Part shown: positions 1 through 8,853 of the stretch, piece by piece | Layout of the letters: each line of letters opens with the position of its first letter | Numbering within the stretch: the first letter of the stretch is position 1 | Origin: Trabulsiella odontotermitis | GTDB taxonomy: Bacteria; Pseudomonadota; Gammaproteobacteria; Enterobacterales; Enterobacteriaceae | Assembly (NCBI RefSeq): GCF_001297775.1 | Contig: NZ_LIFX01000011.1 | Coordinates: 62,001 to 126,000, forward strand | Length of the DNA: 64,000 nucleotides | Direction of reading: 5' to 3' | Notes under the pieces: model-generated | What the model was told of the DNA's origin: nothing | The model's input: only the letters and a program-made list of their open reading frames with translations | Database searches by the model: none | Translations under genes and position numbers: made by a program

Positions 1-1
1 C

Positions 2-649
2 AACGAAACCCTGAGCTACCCGACCACCTACGACCAGACCCTCTACGCCAGCGTTGAGCAGGCGTTCAACATGGGCGCGGTAGCGGTAGGGGCGACAATC
101 TATTTCGGCTCTGCCGAGTCGCGTCGCCAGATTGAAGAGATTTCCGCAGCGTTTGAACGCGCGCACGAACTGGGTATGGTGACTGTGCTGTGGGCTTATT
201 TGCGTAACCCGGACTTCAAGAAAGACGGTGTCGATTACCACGTTTCTGCCGATCTCACCGGTCAGGCGAACCATCTGGCGGCCACCATTGGCGCAGATAT
301 CGTTAAGCAGAAAATGGCGGAAAATAATGGCGGCTATAAAGCGGTGAATTTCGGCTATACCGATGACCGTGTTTACAGCAAGCTGACCAGCGAAAACCCG
401 ATCGATCTGGTGCGTTATCAACTGGCGAACTGCTATATGGGGCGCGCCGGGCTGATCAACTCCGGTGGCGCGGCGGGTGGTGAAACTGATCTTGCGGACG
501 CGGTACGCACGGCGGTTATCAATAAACGTGCCGGTGGGATGGGGCTTATCCTCGGCCGTAAAGCGTTTAAAAAATCGATGGCTGACGGCGTTCAGTTGAT
601 TAATGCCGTACAGGATGTGTACCTCGACACCAGGGTCACCATCGCCTGA
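2..649 (+). CDS. fbaB: Fructose-bisphosphate aldolase class I, DhnA type (3' part)
   Basis: This is the C-terminal 215 residues of a roughly 350-residue aldolase; the 5' end lies outside the window and the frame is open from base 2. The enzyme cleaves fructose 1,6-bisphosphate reversibly into glyceraldehyde 3-phosphate and dihydroxyacetone phosphate through a lysine Schiff base, in the cytosol. The visible part has the FbaB landmarks [13 protein letters not shown], the glycine-rich [15 protein letters not shown] and the end [11 protein letters not shown], nearly identical to the E. coli protein as I remember it. In K-12 this gene borders the gat operon; here its 3' neighbour is an inverted chitinase gene. 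Identity is firm; only the truncation by the window edge limits it. Confidence 0.97.
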   Translation, partial: NETLSYPTTYDQTLYASVEQAFNMGAVAVGATIYFGSAESRRQIEEISAAFERAHELGMVTVLWAYLRNPDFKKDGVDYHVSADLTGQANHLAATIGADIVKQKMAENNGGYKAVNFGYTDDRVYSKLTSENPIDLVRYQLANCYMGRAGLINSGGAAGGETDLADAVRTAVINKRAGGMGLILGRKAFKKSMADGVQLINAVQDVYLDTRVTIA

Positions 650-661
650 TTTTTCTGGCAG

Positions 662-693
662 TGCCTGGTGGCGCAATGCTGACCGGGCCTGCC
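662..693. repeat. REP-like palindromic element after fbaB
   Basis: An imperfect inverted repeat of the form TGCCTGGTGGCGC...GACCGGGCCTGCC lies 13 bases after the fbaB stop. It resembles the enterobacterial REP (PU) consensus, which often sits in 3' untranslated regions and stabilises or terminates mRNA. The rest of the 650-940 gap is about 250 bases in which I see no gene; short open frames there have no ribosome site or recognisable content. Confidence 0.45.
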
Positions 694-940
694 GGATTGA
701 CGTGACTGTTTGGCGGCGTCATCCGCTCAGTTTATCGCAGTTGATCCCTCTCACATTCCCTATCTCTTTTGTGAAAAACAAGACGTTCGGGATATAACAG
801 ACAACGGGCGTATTAAGTATAGCAAGGCGCGTATTCATCGCGCGCTCGAGAATATACCGCCAGTTATTTATGAAAAAAAATTGGCCAGAGCTCTTCATTA
901 GGCTGGGGACTAAAAACCGGAGGGACGACACTTCTGCTGT

Positions 941-977
941 AAAAAAACGGCCACCGTCATAATGACAGGTGGCCGTT
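941..977 (-). terminator. Rho-independent terminator of the chitinase gene
   Basis: Read on the minus strand, a 10-bp stem AACGGCCACC / GGTGGCCGTT encloses a loop that can pair further (GTCAT / ATGAC) and is followed by seven T residues. It begins 4 bases after the chitinase stop codon, so the chitinase gene ends its own transcript. Confidence 0.9.
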
Positions 978-981
978 GGTA

Positions 982-3609
982 TTAGTAAGGGTTATTATTT
1001 TTTTTCCGGAACCTCAGGGATGATGCTTTGTTCTGCATATACGTGCCTGATATATTTAAACCTGTACGCGGACCGGTGACATCATAATACGTTCCCGTAA
1101 AATTTACACCATCATACAGTCGAATGATATAGTCTGGGTCAACCATAATCGAGCTGATTTTATCACTGAAGTTAAGTGCTGCAAGATCTGGTACATCGCC
1201 TAAAATATGTATTTCTTCACCACTATAGTGTGTATCATCATAAGCAATCGCTTTAATAATTCGAACCGATGATATGGATTCAGAAAACGTAGAATCGAAT
1301 GGAGTTACATTCCCCATAATTACCTTTTGACTCCCACTATAGTTATCGTCGGTATAAACATAACACCCCAGACAATCATCTGAAAGGAGTGAAGACATAA
1401 ACGTATTATCTGCCTTCCCACCCTGAGAGTTAAGAACCTCAGACAAACCAGGAATATCATCAGTTACATTGAGATAGTCACCGGTGTAATTTATTGCATT
1501 AAAGAATTTAACTTTTGGATCCGGAGCGATTTTAATAACCTTTAGCGATTTCGCTCTATAATCAAAAGCCATTGAGCTCAGGTTAACAATCTCTGAGCTG
1601 CCGACGACATCTCTATAGGCTCCGCTATAATATTTACCTTCGTACAGACGGACAATATATCCCGGCAGAACCTTGATGGAAGACATGTTATCATAAGAGA
1701 GCTCCCAAAGATCAGGGATATCACCAACAACTGACAGAAATTCATTCGCACCATTGAGGCCGTTGTAGCATGCCGCTTTAACAATACGTATTGATGAAAC
1801 ACTATTGTTATAGTAATCACTGTATGTTGCTGCATTATTAGTGAAGGTTGTATAATTCCCGAAATAGTAATATTCCGTGTACACTCGATAGCCCAGCGCA
1901 TCAGCACCCAGATTAGAACTTGATAAAGAATTATCCACCGAGTTACCTGCGCTATCTCGCACTACAGTAAGCAGAGGAGTATCCTCATTCACTTTAACGA
2001 CCGCCCCTGTATAGTTAACCTCCTTATAGAAGTTGACATGGGGAGTTTCTGCATTAGCAATTGAAACATTCTTAATCTCACTCACAATTTTACCCAGCTC
2101 AAAATCTGTGGTATCACCGCTGATATCCCAGATAATGGCACCGCCAAAACCCTGCTCGTTGATGTAGTCGACTTTCGCCTGAATAGACTCAGCATCGTCA
2201 TAGGTCAACATCTCTTTCTTGCTGGCGCTGTACAGGTACGGCACCTTGGACTGGTCATCCCAGTAACGGACATAGTCAACACTTTCCCGTTTCTGCTTCA
2301 GAACATAGAACGGGTTGGTACCGGTAAACTCGTCCACTTCATCCCACGCGCCATGCACGGTTGCAGTACCTGCGACAAACAGGCCCGGCAGCCCTTTCTC
2401 AACTTCAAGACCAGAGACGTTACCCCAGCCGCGTCCGTAGAAAGGCACGCCCATCATCAGTTTGTGTTTTGGTACGTTCCAGGTCTCGTAATACTCGTTC
2501 ATTGCAGAGGCGACGTTCAGCAGTGGGTCCTCATCATGGCTGTTGGCAAACAGCGGCGCATTATGGCCGGTGATTGTCTCAAAGGCACCGTGAATATCGT
2601 AGGCCATCACGTTAACGCTATCCAGCAGCGGTGCGGTAGCTACCGGGTTAATGTACTGAATATTGTTGTGGTTGGTCGTGACTGCGGCGGAAAGCTGATA
2701 GTAACGGTCATCCAGGAAGCCCGCGTCGTTAAGTTTTGTACGCAATTTGCTGATAAGTGAGGTAAACTGGCGTTTAGAGACTTCATTATCCGGGTATTCC
2801 CAGTCCACATCCACGCCGTCGAAATCCCAGGTACGCATGAAGGACACCATGCTGTTGGCCAGTTTTTCAACCCCGGCATCGGTGGCACAGGCTTTTTCAA
2901 ACACGTCTTCGTCAGAGTTATTCCAGCCACCCACGGAAACCATAGCGGTGACGCCGTGCGCTTTGGTCAGCTTTGCCAACTGGCGTAACAATTCCGGGCC
3001 TTTAACCGTATCGTGGATCACGACAGCGCCGTCTTTTACCACGGCAAAGCCATAGTTCAGATGCGTCAGCAAAGAGAAGTCGATGCGGTCAGGGGTGAAA
3101 TAATCATGGGCGCCATATACCCCCCATTCCGGGAAATAACCGATCACTTTACGCTGATTCGCCACAGCCTGTTTGCCTTTACGGTAGATCTCCCAGGACT
3201 CTTCGCGAACAAAGGGAGTAAACTTGAAGGTGCCATAGAGTTCATAATTCAGCGCATCGCCTTTCAGCCATACGGTATTGACACCGGGTACCATGCCCGG
3301 GTCGGCCCAATACTGTGCAGTCCAGTAATATCCCTGATAGCGCACGACAGAACCGCCAGCATAGCTTTTACTCGCATCGTACTCTTCTGAATTAAGGGCT
3401 AATTCCTGCAGTTTCGCCACCATAACTGTTGGGCTACCTGGAAAACTATTCGGATAATATTCGTTATAGGCTTCCCAGTAATGGCCATTATCGCGCGAAA
3501 TCATCATTGAGTTATTAAGACCGTGCAGTGTATTGGTCTCATCGTTCATCGTCACCGTAATTGATGCCGCTGCATCTGATAATGGATTAGTCGATTTTTC
3601 GTTACTCAT
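982..3609 (-). CDS. Leaderless GH18 chitinase with crystallin-like repeats
   Basis: An 875-residue protein. The start ATG is chosen because TAGGAG lies 8 bases upstream; the frame stays open further 5' without a ribosome site. Residues 77-116 look like a CBM5/12 chitin-binding module (aromatic, YxxGxxVxYxGYYWxA). Residues 154-510 are a GH18 barrel with the catalytic motif FDGVDVDWE (Asp264, Asp267, Asp269, acid Glu271) and the later VMAYD. Residues 522-870 contain eight Greek-key-like units of about 40 residues in two sets of four, typified by VNFYKEVNYTG and VKFFNAINYTG, resembling beta/gamma-crystallin domains. I see no signal peptide or membrane segment, so secretion would need lysis or a holin-like or other non-Sec route. 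It is monocistronic, with an AT-rich upstream region and its own terminator. It should hydrolyse chitin to oligomers; host target and role are inference. Confidence 0.9.
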   Translation of the reverse strand: MSNEKSTNPLSDAAASITVTMNDETNTLHGLNNSMMISRDNGHYWEAYNEYYPNSFPGSPTVMVAKLQELALNSEEYDASKSYAGGSVVRYQGYYWTAQYWADPGMVPGVNTVWLKGDALNYELYGTFKFTPFVREESWEIYRKGKQAVANQRKVIGYFPEWGVYGAHDYFTPDRIDFSLLTHLNYGFAVVKDGAVVIHDTVKGPELLRQLAKLTKAHGVTAMVSVGGWNNSDEDVFEKACATDAGVEKLANSMVSFMRTWDFDGVDVDWEYPDNEVSKRQFTSLISKLRTKLNDAGFLDDRYYQLSAAVTTNHNNIQYINPVATAPLLDSVNVMAYDIHGAFETITGHNAPLFANSHDEDPLLNVASAMNEYYETWNVPKHKLMMGVPFYGRGWGNVSGLEVEKGLPGLFVAGTATVHGAWDEVDEFTGTNPFYVLKQKRESVDYVRYWDDQSKVPYLYSASKKEMLTYDDAESIQAKVDYINEQGFGGAIIWDISGDTTDFELGKIVSEIKNVSIANAETPHVNFYKEVNYTGAVVKVNEDTPLLTVVRDSAGNSVDNSLSSSNLGADALGYRVYTEYYYFGNYTTFTNNAATYSDYYNNSVSSIRIVKAACYNGLNGANEFLSVVGDIPDLWELSYDNMSSIKVLPGYIVRLYEGKYYSGAYRDVVGSSEIVNLSSMAFDYRAKSLKVIKIAPDPKVKFFNAINYTGDYLNVTDDIPGLSEVLNSQGGKADNTFMSSLLSDDCLGCYVYTDDNYSGSQKVIMGNVTPFDSTFSESISSVRIIKAIAYDDTHYSGEEIHILGDVPDLAALNFSDKISSIMVDPDYIIRLYDGVNFTGTYYDVTGPRTGLNISGTYMQNKASSLRFRKKNNNPY

Positions 3610-4087
3610 TTTATATCTCCTAAGGAACGTGCGTTGATAATTAAATAGCTTCAGATTGCATATTAAGAACACCATCGCTTCTGAAACTGCACCAAAGCTT
3701 ATCTGATGAATTAATTTATACAACAGCACTTTATTGCTTATTAGATAATAATAGGTTACGTGATAGTATTGTTTATTCGTTAGCGGCTCAGTCAATAAAA
3801 AATGATGCGGAATGATGTGAGATGATGTTTTTATTTATAGATTTTTATGAAAGTTTATTAAACTAAAAATAATACTCTTTCCCCGCAGGCGTAATTAATG
3901 TTGGCATTTTTTCTACAGACAGCGCGGAAGAACCCGAGCGTACTCATGAGAACCTGGGCTAGCTTACCGCTAGCCACAAATTTTGGCTTAGGACTGTATC
4001 AGCAACAGGGAAGTGAACAATTCTTCGTCCTGGCAGCCGGACGTGGCAATTCTATACCAGCCGCTCCCCGTCGGTGCTTTGCGAGAG
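3610..4087. other. Intergenic region between chitinase and yegS
   Basis: This gap of 478 bases is AT-rich near the chitinase start and must hold its promoter; I could not settle on -35 and -10 boxes. A perfect hairpin, GGCTAGC-TTACC-GCTAGCC, lies at 3957-3975 and may end yegS transcription or protect its 3' end, though the T tract is short. No credible gene is present; the plus-strand open frame here runs into the yegS antisense. Confidence 0.5.
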
Positions 4088-4987
4088 TTAACGCAGCAGC
4101 GGACAGTCCGGCGGCAGGCGGCAGCGCAGCGCCGCTGGCAAAATTTCCATACGGAAGGTTTTGCCACTCAGCGGTTCGCCGTCGAGGTTGAACGTCATTT
4201 CATGGGGAGCGGTGACCTCGAACCACGGCGAAACGCTGTCGACCAGGTTCTCCTTACCGTCGCTGCTGGCCAGGGTGTTGAACAAAGCAGGCAGCAGCTC
4301 TTCACCGGTAAAAATGCGTAGATGCAGCAGGCCATCGTCAATCAGCGCGTCCGGGCAAAGCTGCTGTCCGCCACCCGCCTGGCGGCCGTTGCCGATACCA
4401 ATCACCAGCGCATCGCCTTGCCAGGTAAAGTTCTCACCCTGGATTTTGCAGCGATCGGGTTTCAGGGTGTCCATGCGCACTAATCCATGAATCAGGTATG
4501 AAATACCGCCCAGCGCGGCTTTCAGCTTCTCCGGCGTTTCGGTGGTGATGCGGGTACCAAACCCGCCCGTCGCCATGTTGATAAAACAGGTTTTGTCATT
4601 CACCCGGGCGATATCAATAGCGATATCGTTACCGGCGATGGCGAGTTTCAGCGCTTTATCCGGTTCGTCAGGGATGCCCGCGCTGGTGGCGAAATCGTTG
4701 GCGGTGCCGAGCGGCAGAATGCCCAGCGCCGGAATATCATCGCCCTGACAGTGAATCAGCGCTGTGGCGACTTCGTTGATGGTGCCGTCGCCACCGCCGG
4801 CAATCACGGTGGCAACGCCCAGCCGACGGGCTTCGTCGATATAGCGTTCGGCATCGCCTTTTTCCCAGGTCACGCGAACGTGGATCTCCACGCCTTCGTC
4901 ACGCAACTGCATTACGGCGTCGCGCAGCAGGGCGTTATCAGCGCCTTTACCATTGAGAATCAATAAACTGGCGGGAAATGTGGTCAT
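4088..4987 (-). CDS. yegS: Lipid kinase YegS
   Basis: A 299-residue soluble kinase of the diacylglycerol/sphingosine kinase-like family, the same length as E. coli YegS, which phosphorylates phosphatidylglycerol in vitro; the physiological lipid is uncertain. The DAGK catalytic fold shows [10 protein letters not shown] (residues 64-73), the ATP-site signature of the family, and PLGTANDFA (92-100). NLDGEPL near the C-terminus belongs to the beta-sandwich lipid-binding domain. The start MTTFPASLL is chosen because it matches family length and GAGG lies 8 bases upstream; the longer open frame adds an unrelated tail that would run toward cyaR. It is transcribed alone or with cyaR read-through. 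Confidence 0.95.
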   Translation of the reverse strand: MTTFPASLLILNGKGADNALLRDAVMQLRDEGVEIHVRVTWEKGDAERYIDEARRLGVATVIAGGGDGTINEVATALIHCQGDDIPALGILPLGTANDFATSAGIPDEPDKALKLAIAGNDIAIDIARVNDKTCFINMATGGFGTRITTETPEKLKAALGGISYLIHGLVRMDTLKPDRCKIQGENFTWQGDALVIGIGNGRQAGGGQQLCPDALIDDGLLHLRIFTGEELLPALFNTLASSDGKENLVDSVSPWFEVTAPHEMTFNLDGEPLSGKTFRMEILPAALRCRLPPDCPLLR

Positions 4988-5080
4988 CCTTTTTGCCTCA
5001 TTTTTTAACATGAGAACAAGTTTATCGCAGGATTGGAAATGTCGCCCAGGAACAGGCTGAAACAGCGGAAAAAGGTGAAG

Positions 5081-5166
5081 AAAAAAATAAGCCCGCGTAA
5101 GGGAGATTACACGGGCCAAGGAGGTGGTTCCTGGTACAGCTAGCTTTATGGGTTATGTTTTTCAGC
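5081..5166 (-). ncRNA. cyaR: CyaR small regulatory RNA
   Basis: Read on the minus strand the sequence begins GCTGAAAAACATAACCCATAA, passes through GCTAGCTGTACCAGGAACC and ACCTCCTT, and ends with a terminator stem GCCCGTGTAATC / CTTACGCGGGC followed by a run of T. This is CyaR (RyeE), an Hfq-dependent sRNA activated by CRP-cAMP that represses ompX, luxS, nadE and yqaE by pairing through its CCUCC-containing loop. Position between trhP and yegS matches E. coli. A short stretch before the GCTAGC is a few bases shorter than I recall in K-12. The -10 TATTAT (5173-5178) lies at the right distance from the start. Confidence 0.95.
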
Positions 5167-5197
5167 GTAGAGATAATACCCTTAATGAACGAAGCGG

Positions 5198-5217
5198 TAT
5201 GTGATCGGATTCTAAGA
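5198..5217 (-). promoter_or_regulatory. CRP site of cyaR
   Basis: The half-site TGTGA followed by six bases and TCTAA is centred near 5207.5, 41.5 bases upstream of the inferred cyaR start at 5166. That is the standard class II position for CRP activation, and cyaR is known to be CRP-dependent in E. coli. One half-site is degenerate. Confidence 0.7.
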
Positions 5218-5249
5218 ATCTTCCGTGCAGAAAAAATAACCCAGATTAA

Positions 5250-6611
5250 CTACTTACCGTGCGGGTTACGCGTGCTCTGACCCGCGAAATTACGCATCAG
5301 AAGTGCATAATTTAGCACCAGTTCTTCCGGTACCGGCAGCCAGACGGTGTAACCATCACCCGGTGCGACCGGCATCGCTTCGCCTTTCGCGTTTTCCATG
5401 TGTTCCAGCGTAAAGTTGACGTTGCCCTGCGGCGTCATCAGTTCAAGGCTGTCGCCCACGCTGAATTTGTTTTTCACCGCCACGGCAGCCAGCGGCCCTT
5501 TACGTTCGCCGGTGAATTCGCCGACAAACTGCTGACGCTCGGAAACCGAATAGCCGTATTCGTAGTTCTGATAATCGTCATGGGTATGACGGCGCAGGAA
5601 ACCTTCGGTATAACCGCGATGCGCCAGACCTTCCAGCGTTTCCAGCAGGCTGGTATCAAACGGTTTACCGGCAGCGGCGTCGTCGATGGCTTTGCGATAG
5701 ACCTGCGCGGTACGGGCACAGTAGTAGAAGGATTTGGTGCGGCCTTCGATTTTCAGCGAATGAACGCCCATCTGCGTCAGGCGCTCAACGTGCGCAATCG
5801 CGCGCAGATCTTTCGAGTTCATGATGTAGGTGCCATGCTCGTCTTCGAACGCGGTCATGTATTCACCCGGACGCTGCGCCTCTTCAATCATAAACACTTT
5901 GTCCGTCGGCGCGCCGATGCCCAGCGTCGGTTCGACGTTCTGCACCGGAATCGGCTCGTATTTATGCACGATGTTGCCGACGTCGTCCTCTTTACCTTCC
6001 TGGACGTTATATTCCCAGCGGCAGGCGTTGGTGCAGGTGCCCTGGTTCGGATCGCGTTTGTTGATGTAGCCGGAGAGCAGGCAGCGACCGGAATACGCCA
6101 TGCACAGCGCGCCGTGAACGAAGATTTCAATCTCCATGTCCGGTACCTGATTGCGGATTTCTTCAATTTCTTCCAGCGACAGTTCGCGGGAGAGGATCAC
6201 GCGGGTCAGGCCCATCTGCTTCCAGAATTTCACCGTCGCCCAGTTAACGGCGTTGGCCTGCACAGAGAGATGGATTGCCATCTCCGGGAAGTGCTCGCGC
6301 ACCAGCATAATCAGCCCAGGATCGGACATAATCAGCGCATCCGGCCCCATTTCCACCACCGGTTTCAGATCGCGAATGAACGTTTTCAGCTTGGCGTTAT
6401 GCGGCGCGATATTCACCACCACGTAGAATTTTTTGCCGAGCGCATGGGCTTCGTTGATCCCAAGCTGAAGGTTTTCGTGATTGAATTCGTTGTTACGCAC
6501 GCGCAAAGAGTAACGCGGCTGGCCCGCGTATACTGCATCGGCGCCATAAGCGAACGCGTAACGCATATTTTTCAGCGTTCCCGCCGGGGAAAGGAGTTCC
6601 GGTTTAAACAT
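5250..6611 (-). CDS. trhP: tRNA 5-hydroxyuridine synthase TrhP (peptidase U32 family)
   Basis: A 453-residue homologue of E. coli YegQ/TrhP, which with prephenate supports hydroxylation of U34 in tRNAs that read NNU-type family boxes, giving ho5U before it becomes cmo5U. It starts MFKPELLSPAG, the family N-terminus, and ends NPHGK; the upstream extension of the open frame is rejected. The U32 core includes GALCMAYSGRCLLSGY (about residues 172-187) and the cysteines in GTCTNACRWEYN that the family probably uses for an iron-sulfur cluster. Despite the family name no protease activity is expected. It lies upstream of cyaR on the same strand and downstream of baeR; the K-12 neighbour yegP is absent. 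Confidence 0.95.
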   Translation of the reverse strand: MFKPELLSPAGTLKNMRYAFAYGADAVYAGQPRYSLRVRNNEFNHENLQLGINEAHALGKKFYVVVNIAPHNAKLKTFIRDLKPVVEMGPDALIMSDPGLIMLVREHFPEMAIHLSVQANAVNWATVKFWKQMGLTRVILSRELSLEEIEEIRNQVPDMEIEIFVHGALCMAYSGRCLLSGYINKRDPNQGTCTNACRWEYNVQEGKEDDVGNIVHKYEPIPVQNVEPTLGIGAPTDKVFMIEEAQRPGEYMTAFEDEHGTYIMNSKDLRAIAHVERLTQMGVHSLKIEGRTKSFYYCARTAQVYRKAIDDAAAGKPFDTSLLETLEGLAHRGYTEGFLRRHTHDDYQNYEYGYSVSERQQFVGEFTGERKGPLAAVAVKNKFSVGDSLELMTPQGNVNFTLEHMENAKGEAMPVAPGDGYTVWLPVPEELVLNYALLMRNFAGQSTRNPHGK

Positions 6612-6730
6612 GATTTTCTCGTTCTGATGACAGGTCAGATCCGCCTCACAGGGTAAGGCGGCAGGGGGAGTTCCCATACTTTAAGGGCGGGAATTGTAGC
6701 GCCGGGCGGCAGGGGAGTAAACCGAAGATT

Positions 6731-7453
6731 CTAGGCGATACGGCAGGCGTCCGCCTCCCAGCGATAGCCAACGCCATACACGGCGCGAATAAATGACTGC
6801 TCGGCGTCCAGCGCTTCCAGCTTGCGGCGCAGGTTTTTGATGTGGCTGTCGATGGTGCGGTCAGTGACGACGCGGTAATCGTCGTACAGATTGTTGAGCA
6901 GTTGCTCGCGGGAGAAGACTTTCCCCGGCTCGCTGGAGAGTGTTTTCAACAGGCGAAATTCAGCAGGGGTTAAATCCAGCAGCTTGTTCTGCCATGACGC
7001 CTGAAAACGGCCTTCATCAACAATCAACGGGCTTTCGGCATCCAGCGCCAGCAACTCACGCTTCGGCTTGCAGCGGCGCAGAATGGTCTTCACGCGGGCG
7101 ACCACTTCGCGCGGGCTGTAGGGCTTGCAGATGTAATCGTCAGCGCCAATCTCCAGCCCTAGCAGGCGGTCGATCTCTTCGATTTTGGCGGTCACCATCA
7201 CCACCGGCACTTCCGAAAAGCGACGAATTTCACGACACAGGGTTAAGCCGTCGGTGCCGGGCAGCATGAGATCCAGCAGGATGAGATCAGGCGGTGTCTG
7301 ATGCACGTACGACAGCACTTTATCGCCATGGCTGATGAGCGTCGGCGCATAGTTCGCCGCCTGCAGATAGTCGATCAGCAACTGCCCCAGTTTGGGTTCA
7401 TCTTCCACGACTAAAATCCGTGGCGCGTTGGCATCAATGGGTAACGTGGTCAT
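6731..7453 (-). CDS. baeR: Response regulator BaeR
   Basis: A 240-residue OmpR/PhoB-type regulator. The receiver domain (about 12-125) has the acidic pocket VVEDEP, phosphoacceptor Asp61 in [10 protein letters not shown], and the lysine of ICKPYSP. The winged-helix effector domain (about 140-235) has [24 protein letters not shown] and VYGVGYRW. Phosphorylated by BaeS, it activates mdtABCD, acrD and spy in response to indole, tannins, zinc and envelope damage. The start overlaps the end of baeS by 4 bases, showing translational coupling at the end of the mdtABCD-baeSR operon. Confidence 0.97.
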   Translation of the reverse strand: MTTLPIDANAPRILVVEDEPKLGQLLIDYLQAANYAPTLISHGDKVLSYVHQTPPDLILLDLMLPGTDGLTLCREIRRFSEVPVVMVTAKIEEIDRLLGLEIGADDYICKPYSPREVVARVKTILRRCKPKRELLALDAESPLIVDEGRFQASWQNKLLDLTPAEFRLLKTLSSEPGKVFSREQLLNNLYDDYRVVTDRTIDSHIKNLRRKLEALDAEQSFIRAVYGVGYRWEADACRIA

Positions 7454-8853
7454 ACGTCTCTCGGTAAATCTCGTTCCAGCGGTAACTCTACTTTAATGCT
7501 AACCCCACCAAAAGGCGAATGCGTGGCGTTGAGCGTGCCGCCGTGCGCCTCGACAATGTTCAGGCAAATCGCCAGGCCAAGACCGGAACCGCCGCTGGCA
7601 CGATTGCGGGAGCCTTCGGTACGGTAAAAGCGTTCGCAAAGTAAATTCAACTGTTCGTCGGTGACGCCGGGCGCGCTGTCGGCGAAATCAATGGTGACGG
7701 TATGGTTCTCCGTCACGGCGCTAATCAGCAGCTTACCGCTGCTGTCAGTGTAGCGCAGGCTGTTTTCCAGCAAATTATTGAAGAGTTGCATCAGGCGGTC
7801 GCGATCGCCGAATACGGTAATGGTTTCCGGCAGCGAAAAAGCGATGGACAGCCCGCGGCTGGCGAACCGTTCACGGAAAGCGCCCGCCGCCATCTCCAGC
7901 AGCGTTACGACATCGACAGTGGCTTTCTGGTAGGCCAGCGCGCCTTCGTCAGACATCGACAACTGGTGCAAGTCTTCCACCAGTTTGGTCAACGTGGCGA
8001 CCTCCGCCTGTAGCGACATCACCGACTCCGGCGTGAACTGGCGAACGCCATCCTGAATGGCTTCCAGCTCGCCGCGCAGCACCGCCAGCGGGGTGCGCAG
8101 TTCATGAGAAATATCGGCCATAAAATCGCGACGCATCTGTTGGTTGCGTTCCAGCGTGCTGGCGAGCTGGTTAAAATCCTGCGCCAGTTTTCCCAGCTCA
8201 TCAGCACCGGTGGCGGCCACGCGGGTGGAAAAATTCCCTGCTGCCAGTTGATGCGTACCTTCCACCAGCCGTTTCACTGGCGCCAGCAGGCCGCGGGCCA
8301 GCGGGAAGGTCGCCAGCGCCGCCAGCAGGGTGGAGAGCGCGACGATAAGCCAGCTGGTGCGCTTTTGCTGACGGTCGAAATTGATGTCGGTATTGCGCGT
8401 CAGGCGCTCAACCGGGGAAGCGATCACCGCACCCACTTCGGTGCCATTGACGACAATCGCGCGCCGGGTGCCGTCCGGCGGAACGGGCGCACGCGGGCCA
8501 ACCAGTACGTGCGCATCCTGATCGATCACCCAGAACTGAGTCCGCCAGCCGTGCGGCGGCATGCCAGGACCGGGGCGATCGTCGCCCCCATCATGCTCCA
8601 GCGAGCGCAGTATCTGGAAAACAAAGCGATCGTTATTGCGCAAAAAACGCCAGTTGCCATGCAGCGCATACTGCTCACCGAGCGCATCGCCCAGCAGTTG
8701 CAAACGCTGCTCGTTGCCGCGCTTGATGTAATCAATAAAACCGTGTTCAAAACTCAGCCGCACCGCCCAGTGCATGGTGACCAGCAGCACAATGCAGGTC
8801 GCAAAAATAGCGAGAAACAGTTTACCGGTGATCCCCGGACGCCATAATTTCAC
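7450..8853 (-). CDS. baeS: Envelope-stress sensor histidine kinase BaeS
   Basis: A 467-residue inner-membrane kinase, the same length as in E. coli. One membrane helix lies at about 9-31 and a second at about 167-190, flanking a periplasmic sensor loop; HAMP follows (about 185-240). The dimerisation domain carries the phospho-accepting His250 in DISHELRTP, and the ATPase domain has [11 protein letters not shown] (N box), FADSAPGV (G1) and GGSGLGLAI (G2). It phosphorylates BaeR. Four-base overlaps with mdtD before it and baeR after it tie it to the pump operon it controls, so induction is autoregulatory. Confidence 0.97.
   Translation of the reverse strand: MKLWRPGITGKLFLAIFATCIVLLVTMHWAVRLSFEHGFIDYIKRGNEQRLQLLGDALGEQYALHGNWRFLRNNDRFVFQILRSLEHDGGDDRPGPGMPPHGWRTQFWVIDQDAHVLVGPRAPVPPDGTRRAIVVNGTEVGAVIASPVERLTRNTDINFDRQQKRTSWLIVALSTLLAALATFPLARGLLAPVKRLVEGTHQLAAGNFSTRVAATGADELGKLAQDFNQLASTLERNQQMRRDFMADISHELRTPLAVLRGELEAIQDGVRQFTPESVMSLQAEVATLTKLVEDLHQLSMSDEGALAYQKATVDVVTLLEMAAGAFRERFASRGLSIAFSLPETITVFGDRDRLMQLFNNLLENSLRYTDSSGKLLISAVTENHTVTIDFADSAPGVTDEQLNLLCERFYRTEGSRNRASGGSGLGLAICLNIVEAHGGTLNATHSPFGGVSIKVELPLERDLPRDV

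Noticed and set aside
945-977. Attachment-site-like palindrome after the chitinase gene
   Set aside because: The 10-bp stem plus seven T residues is a plain intrinsic terminator; no integrase is nearby.
5400-6656. 418-codon plus-strand open frame opposite trhP
   Set aside because: Antisense shadow rich in His, Phe and Arg; trhP on the other strand is unambiguous.
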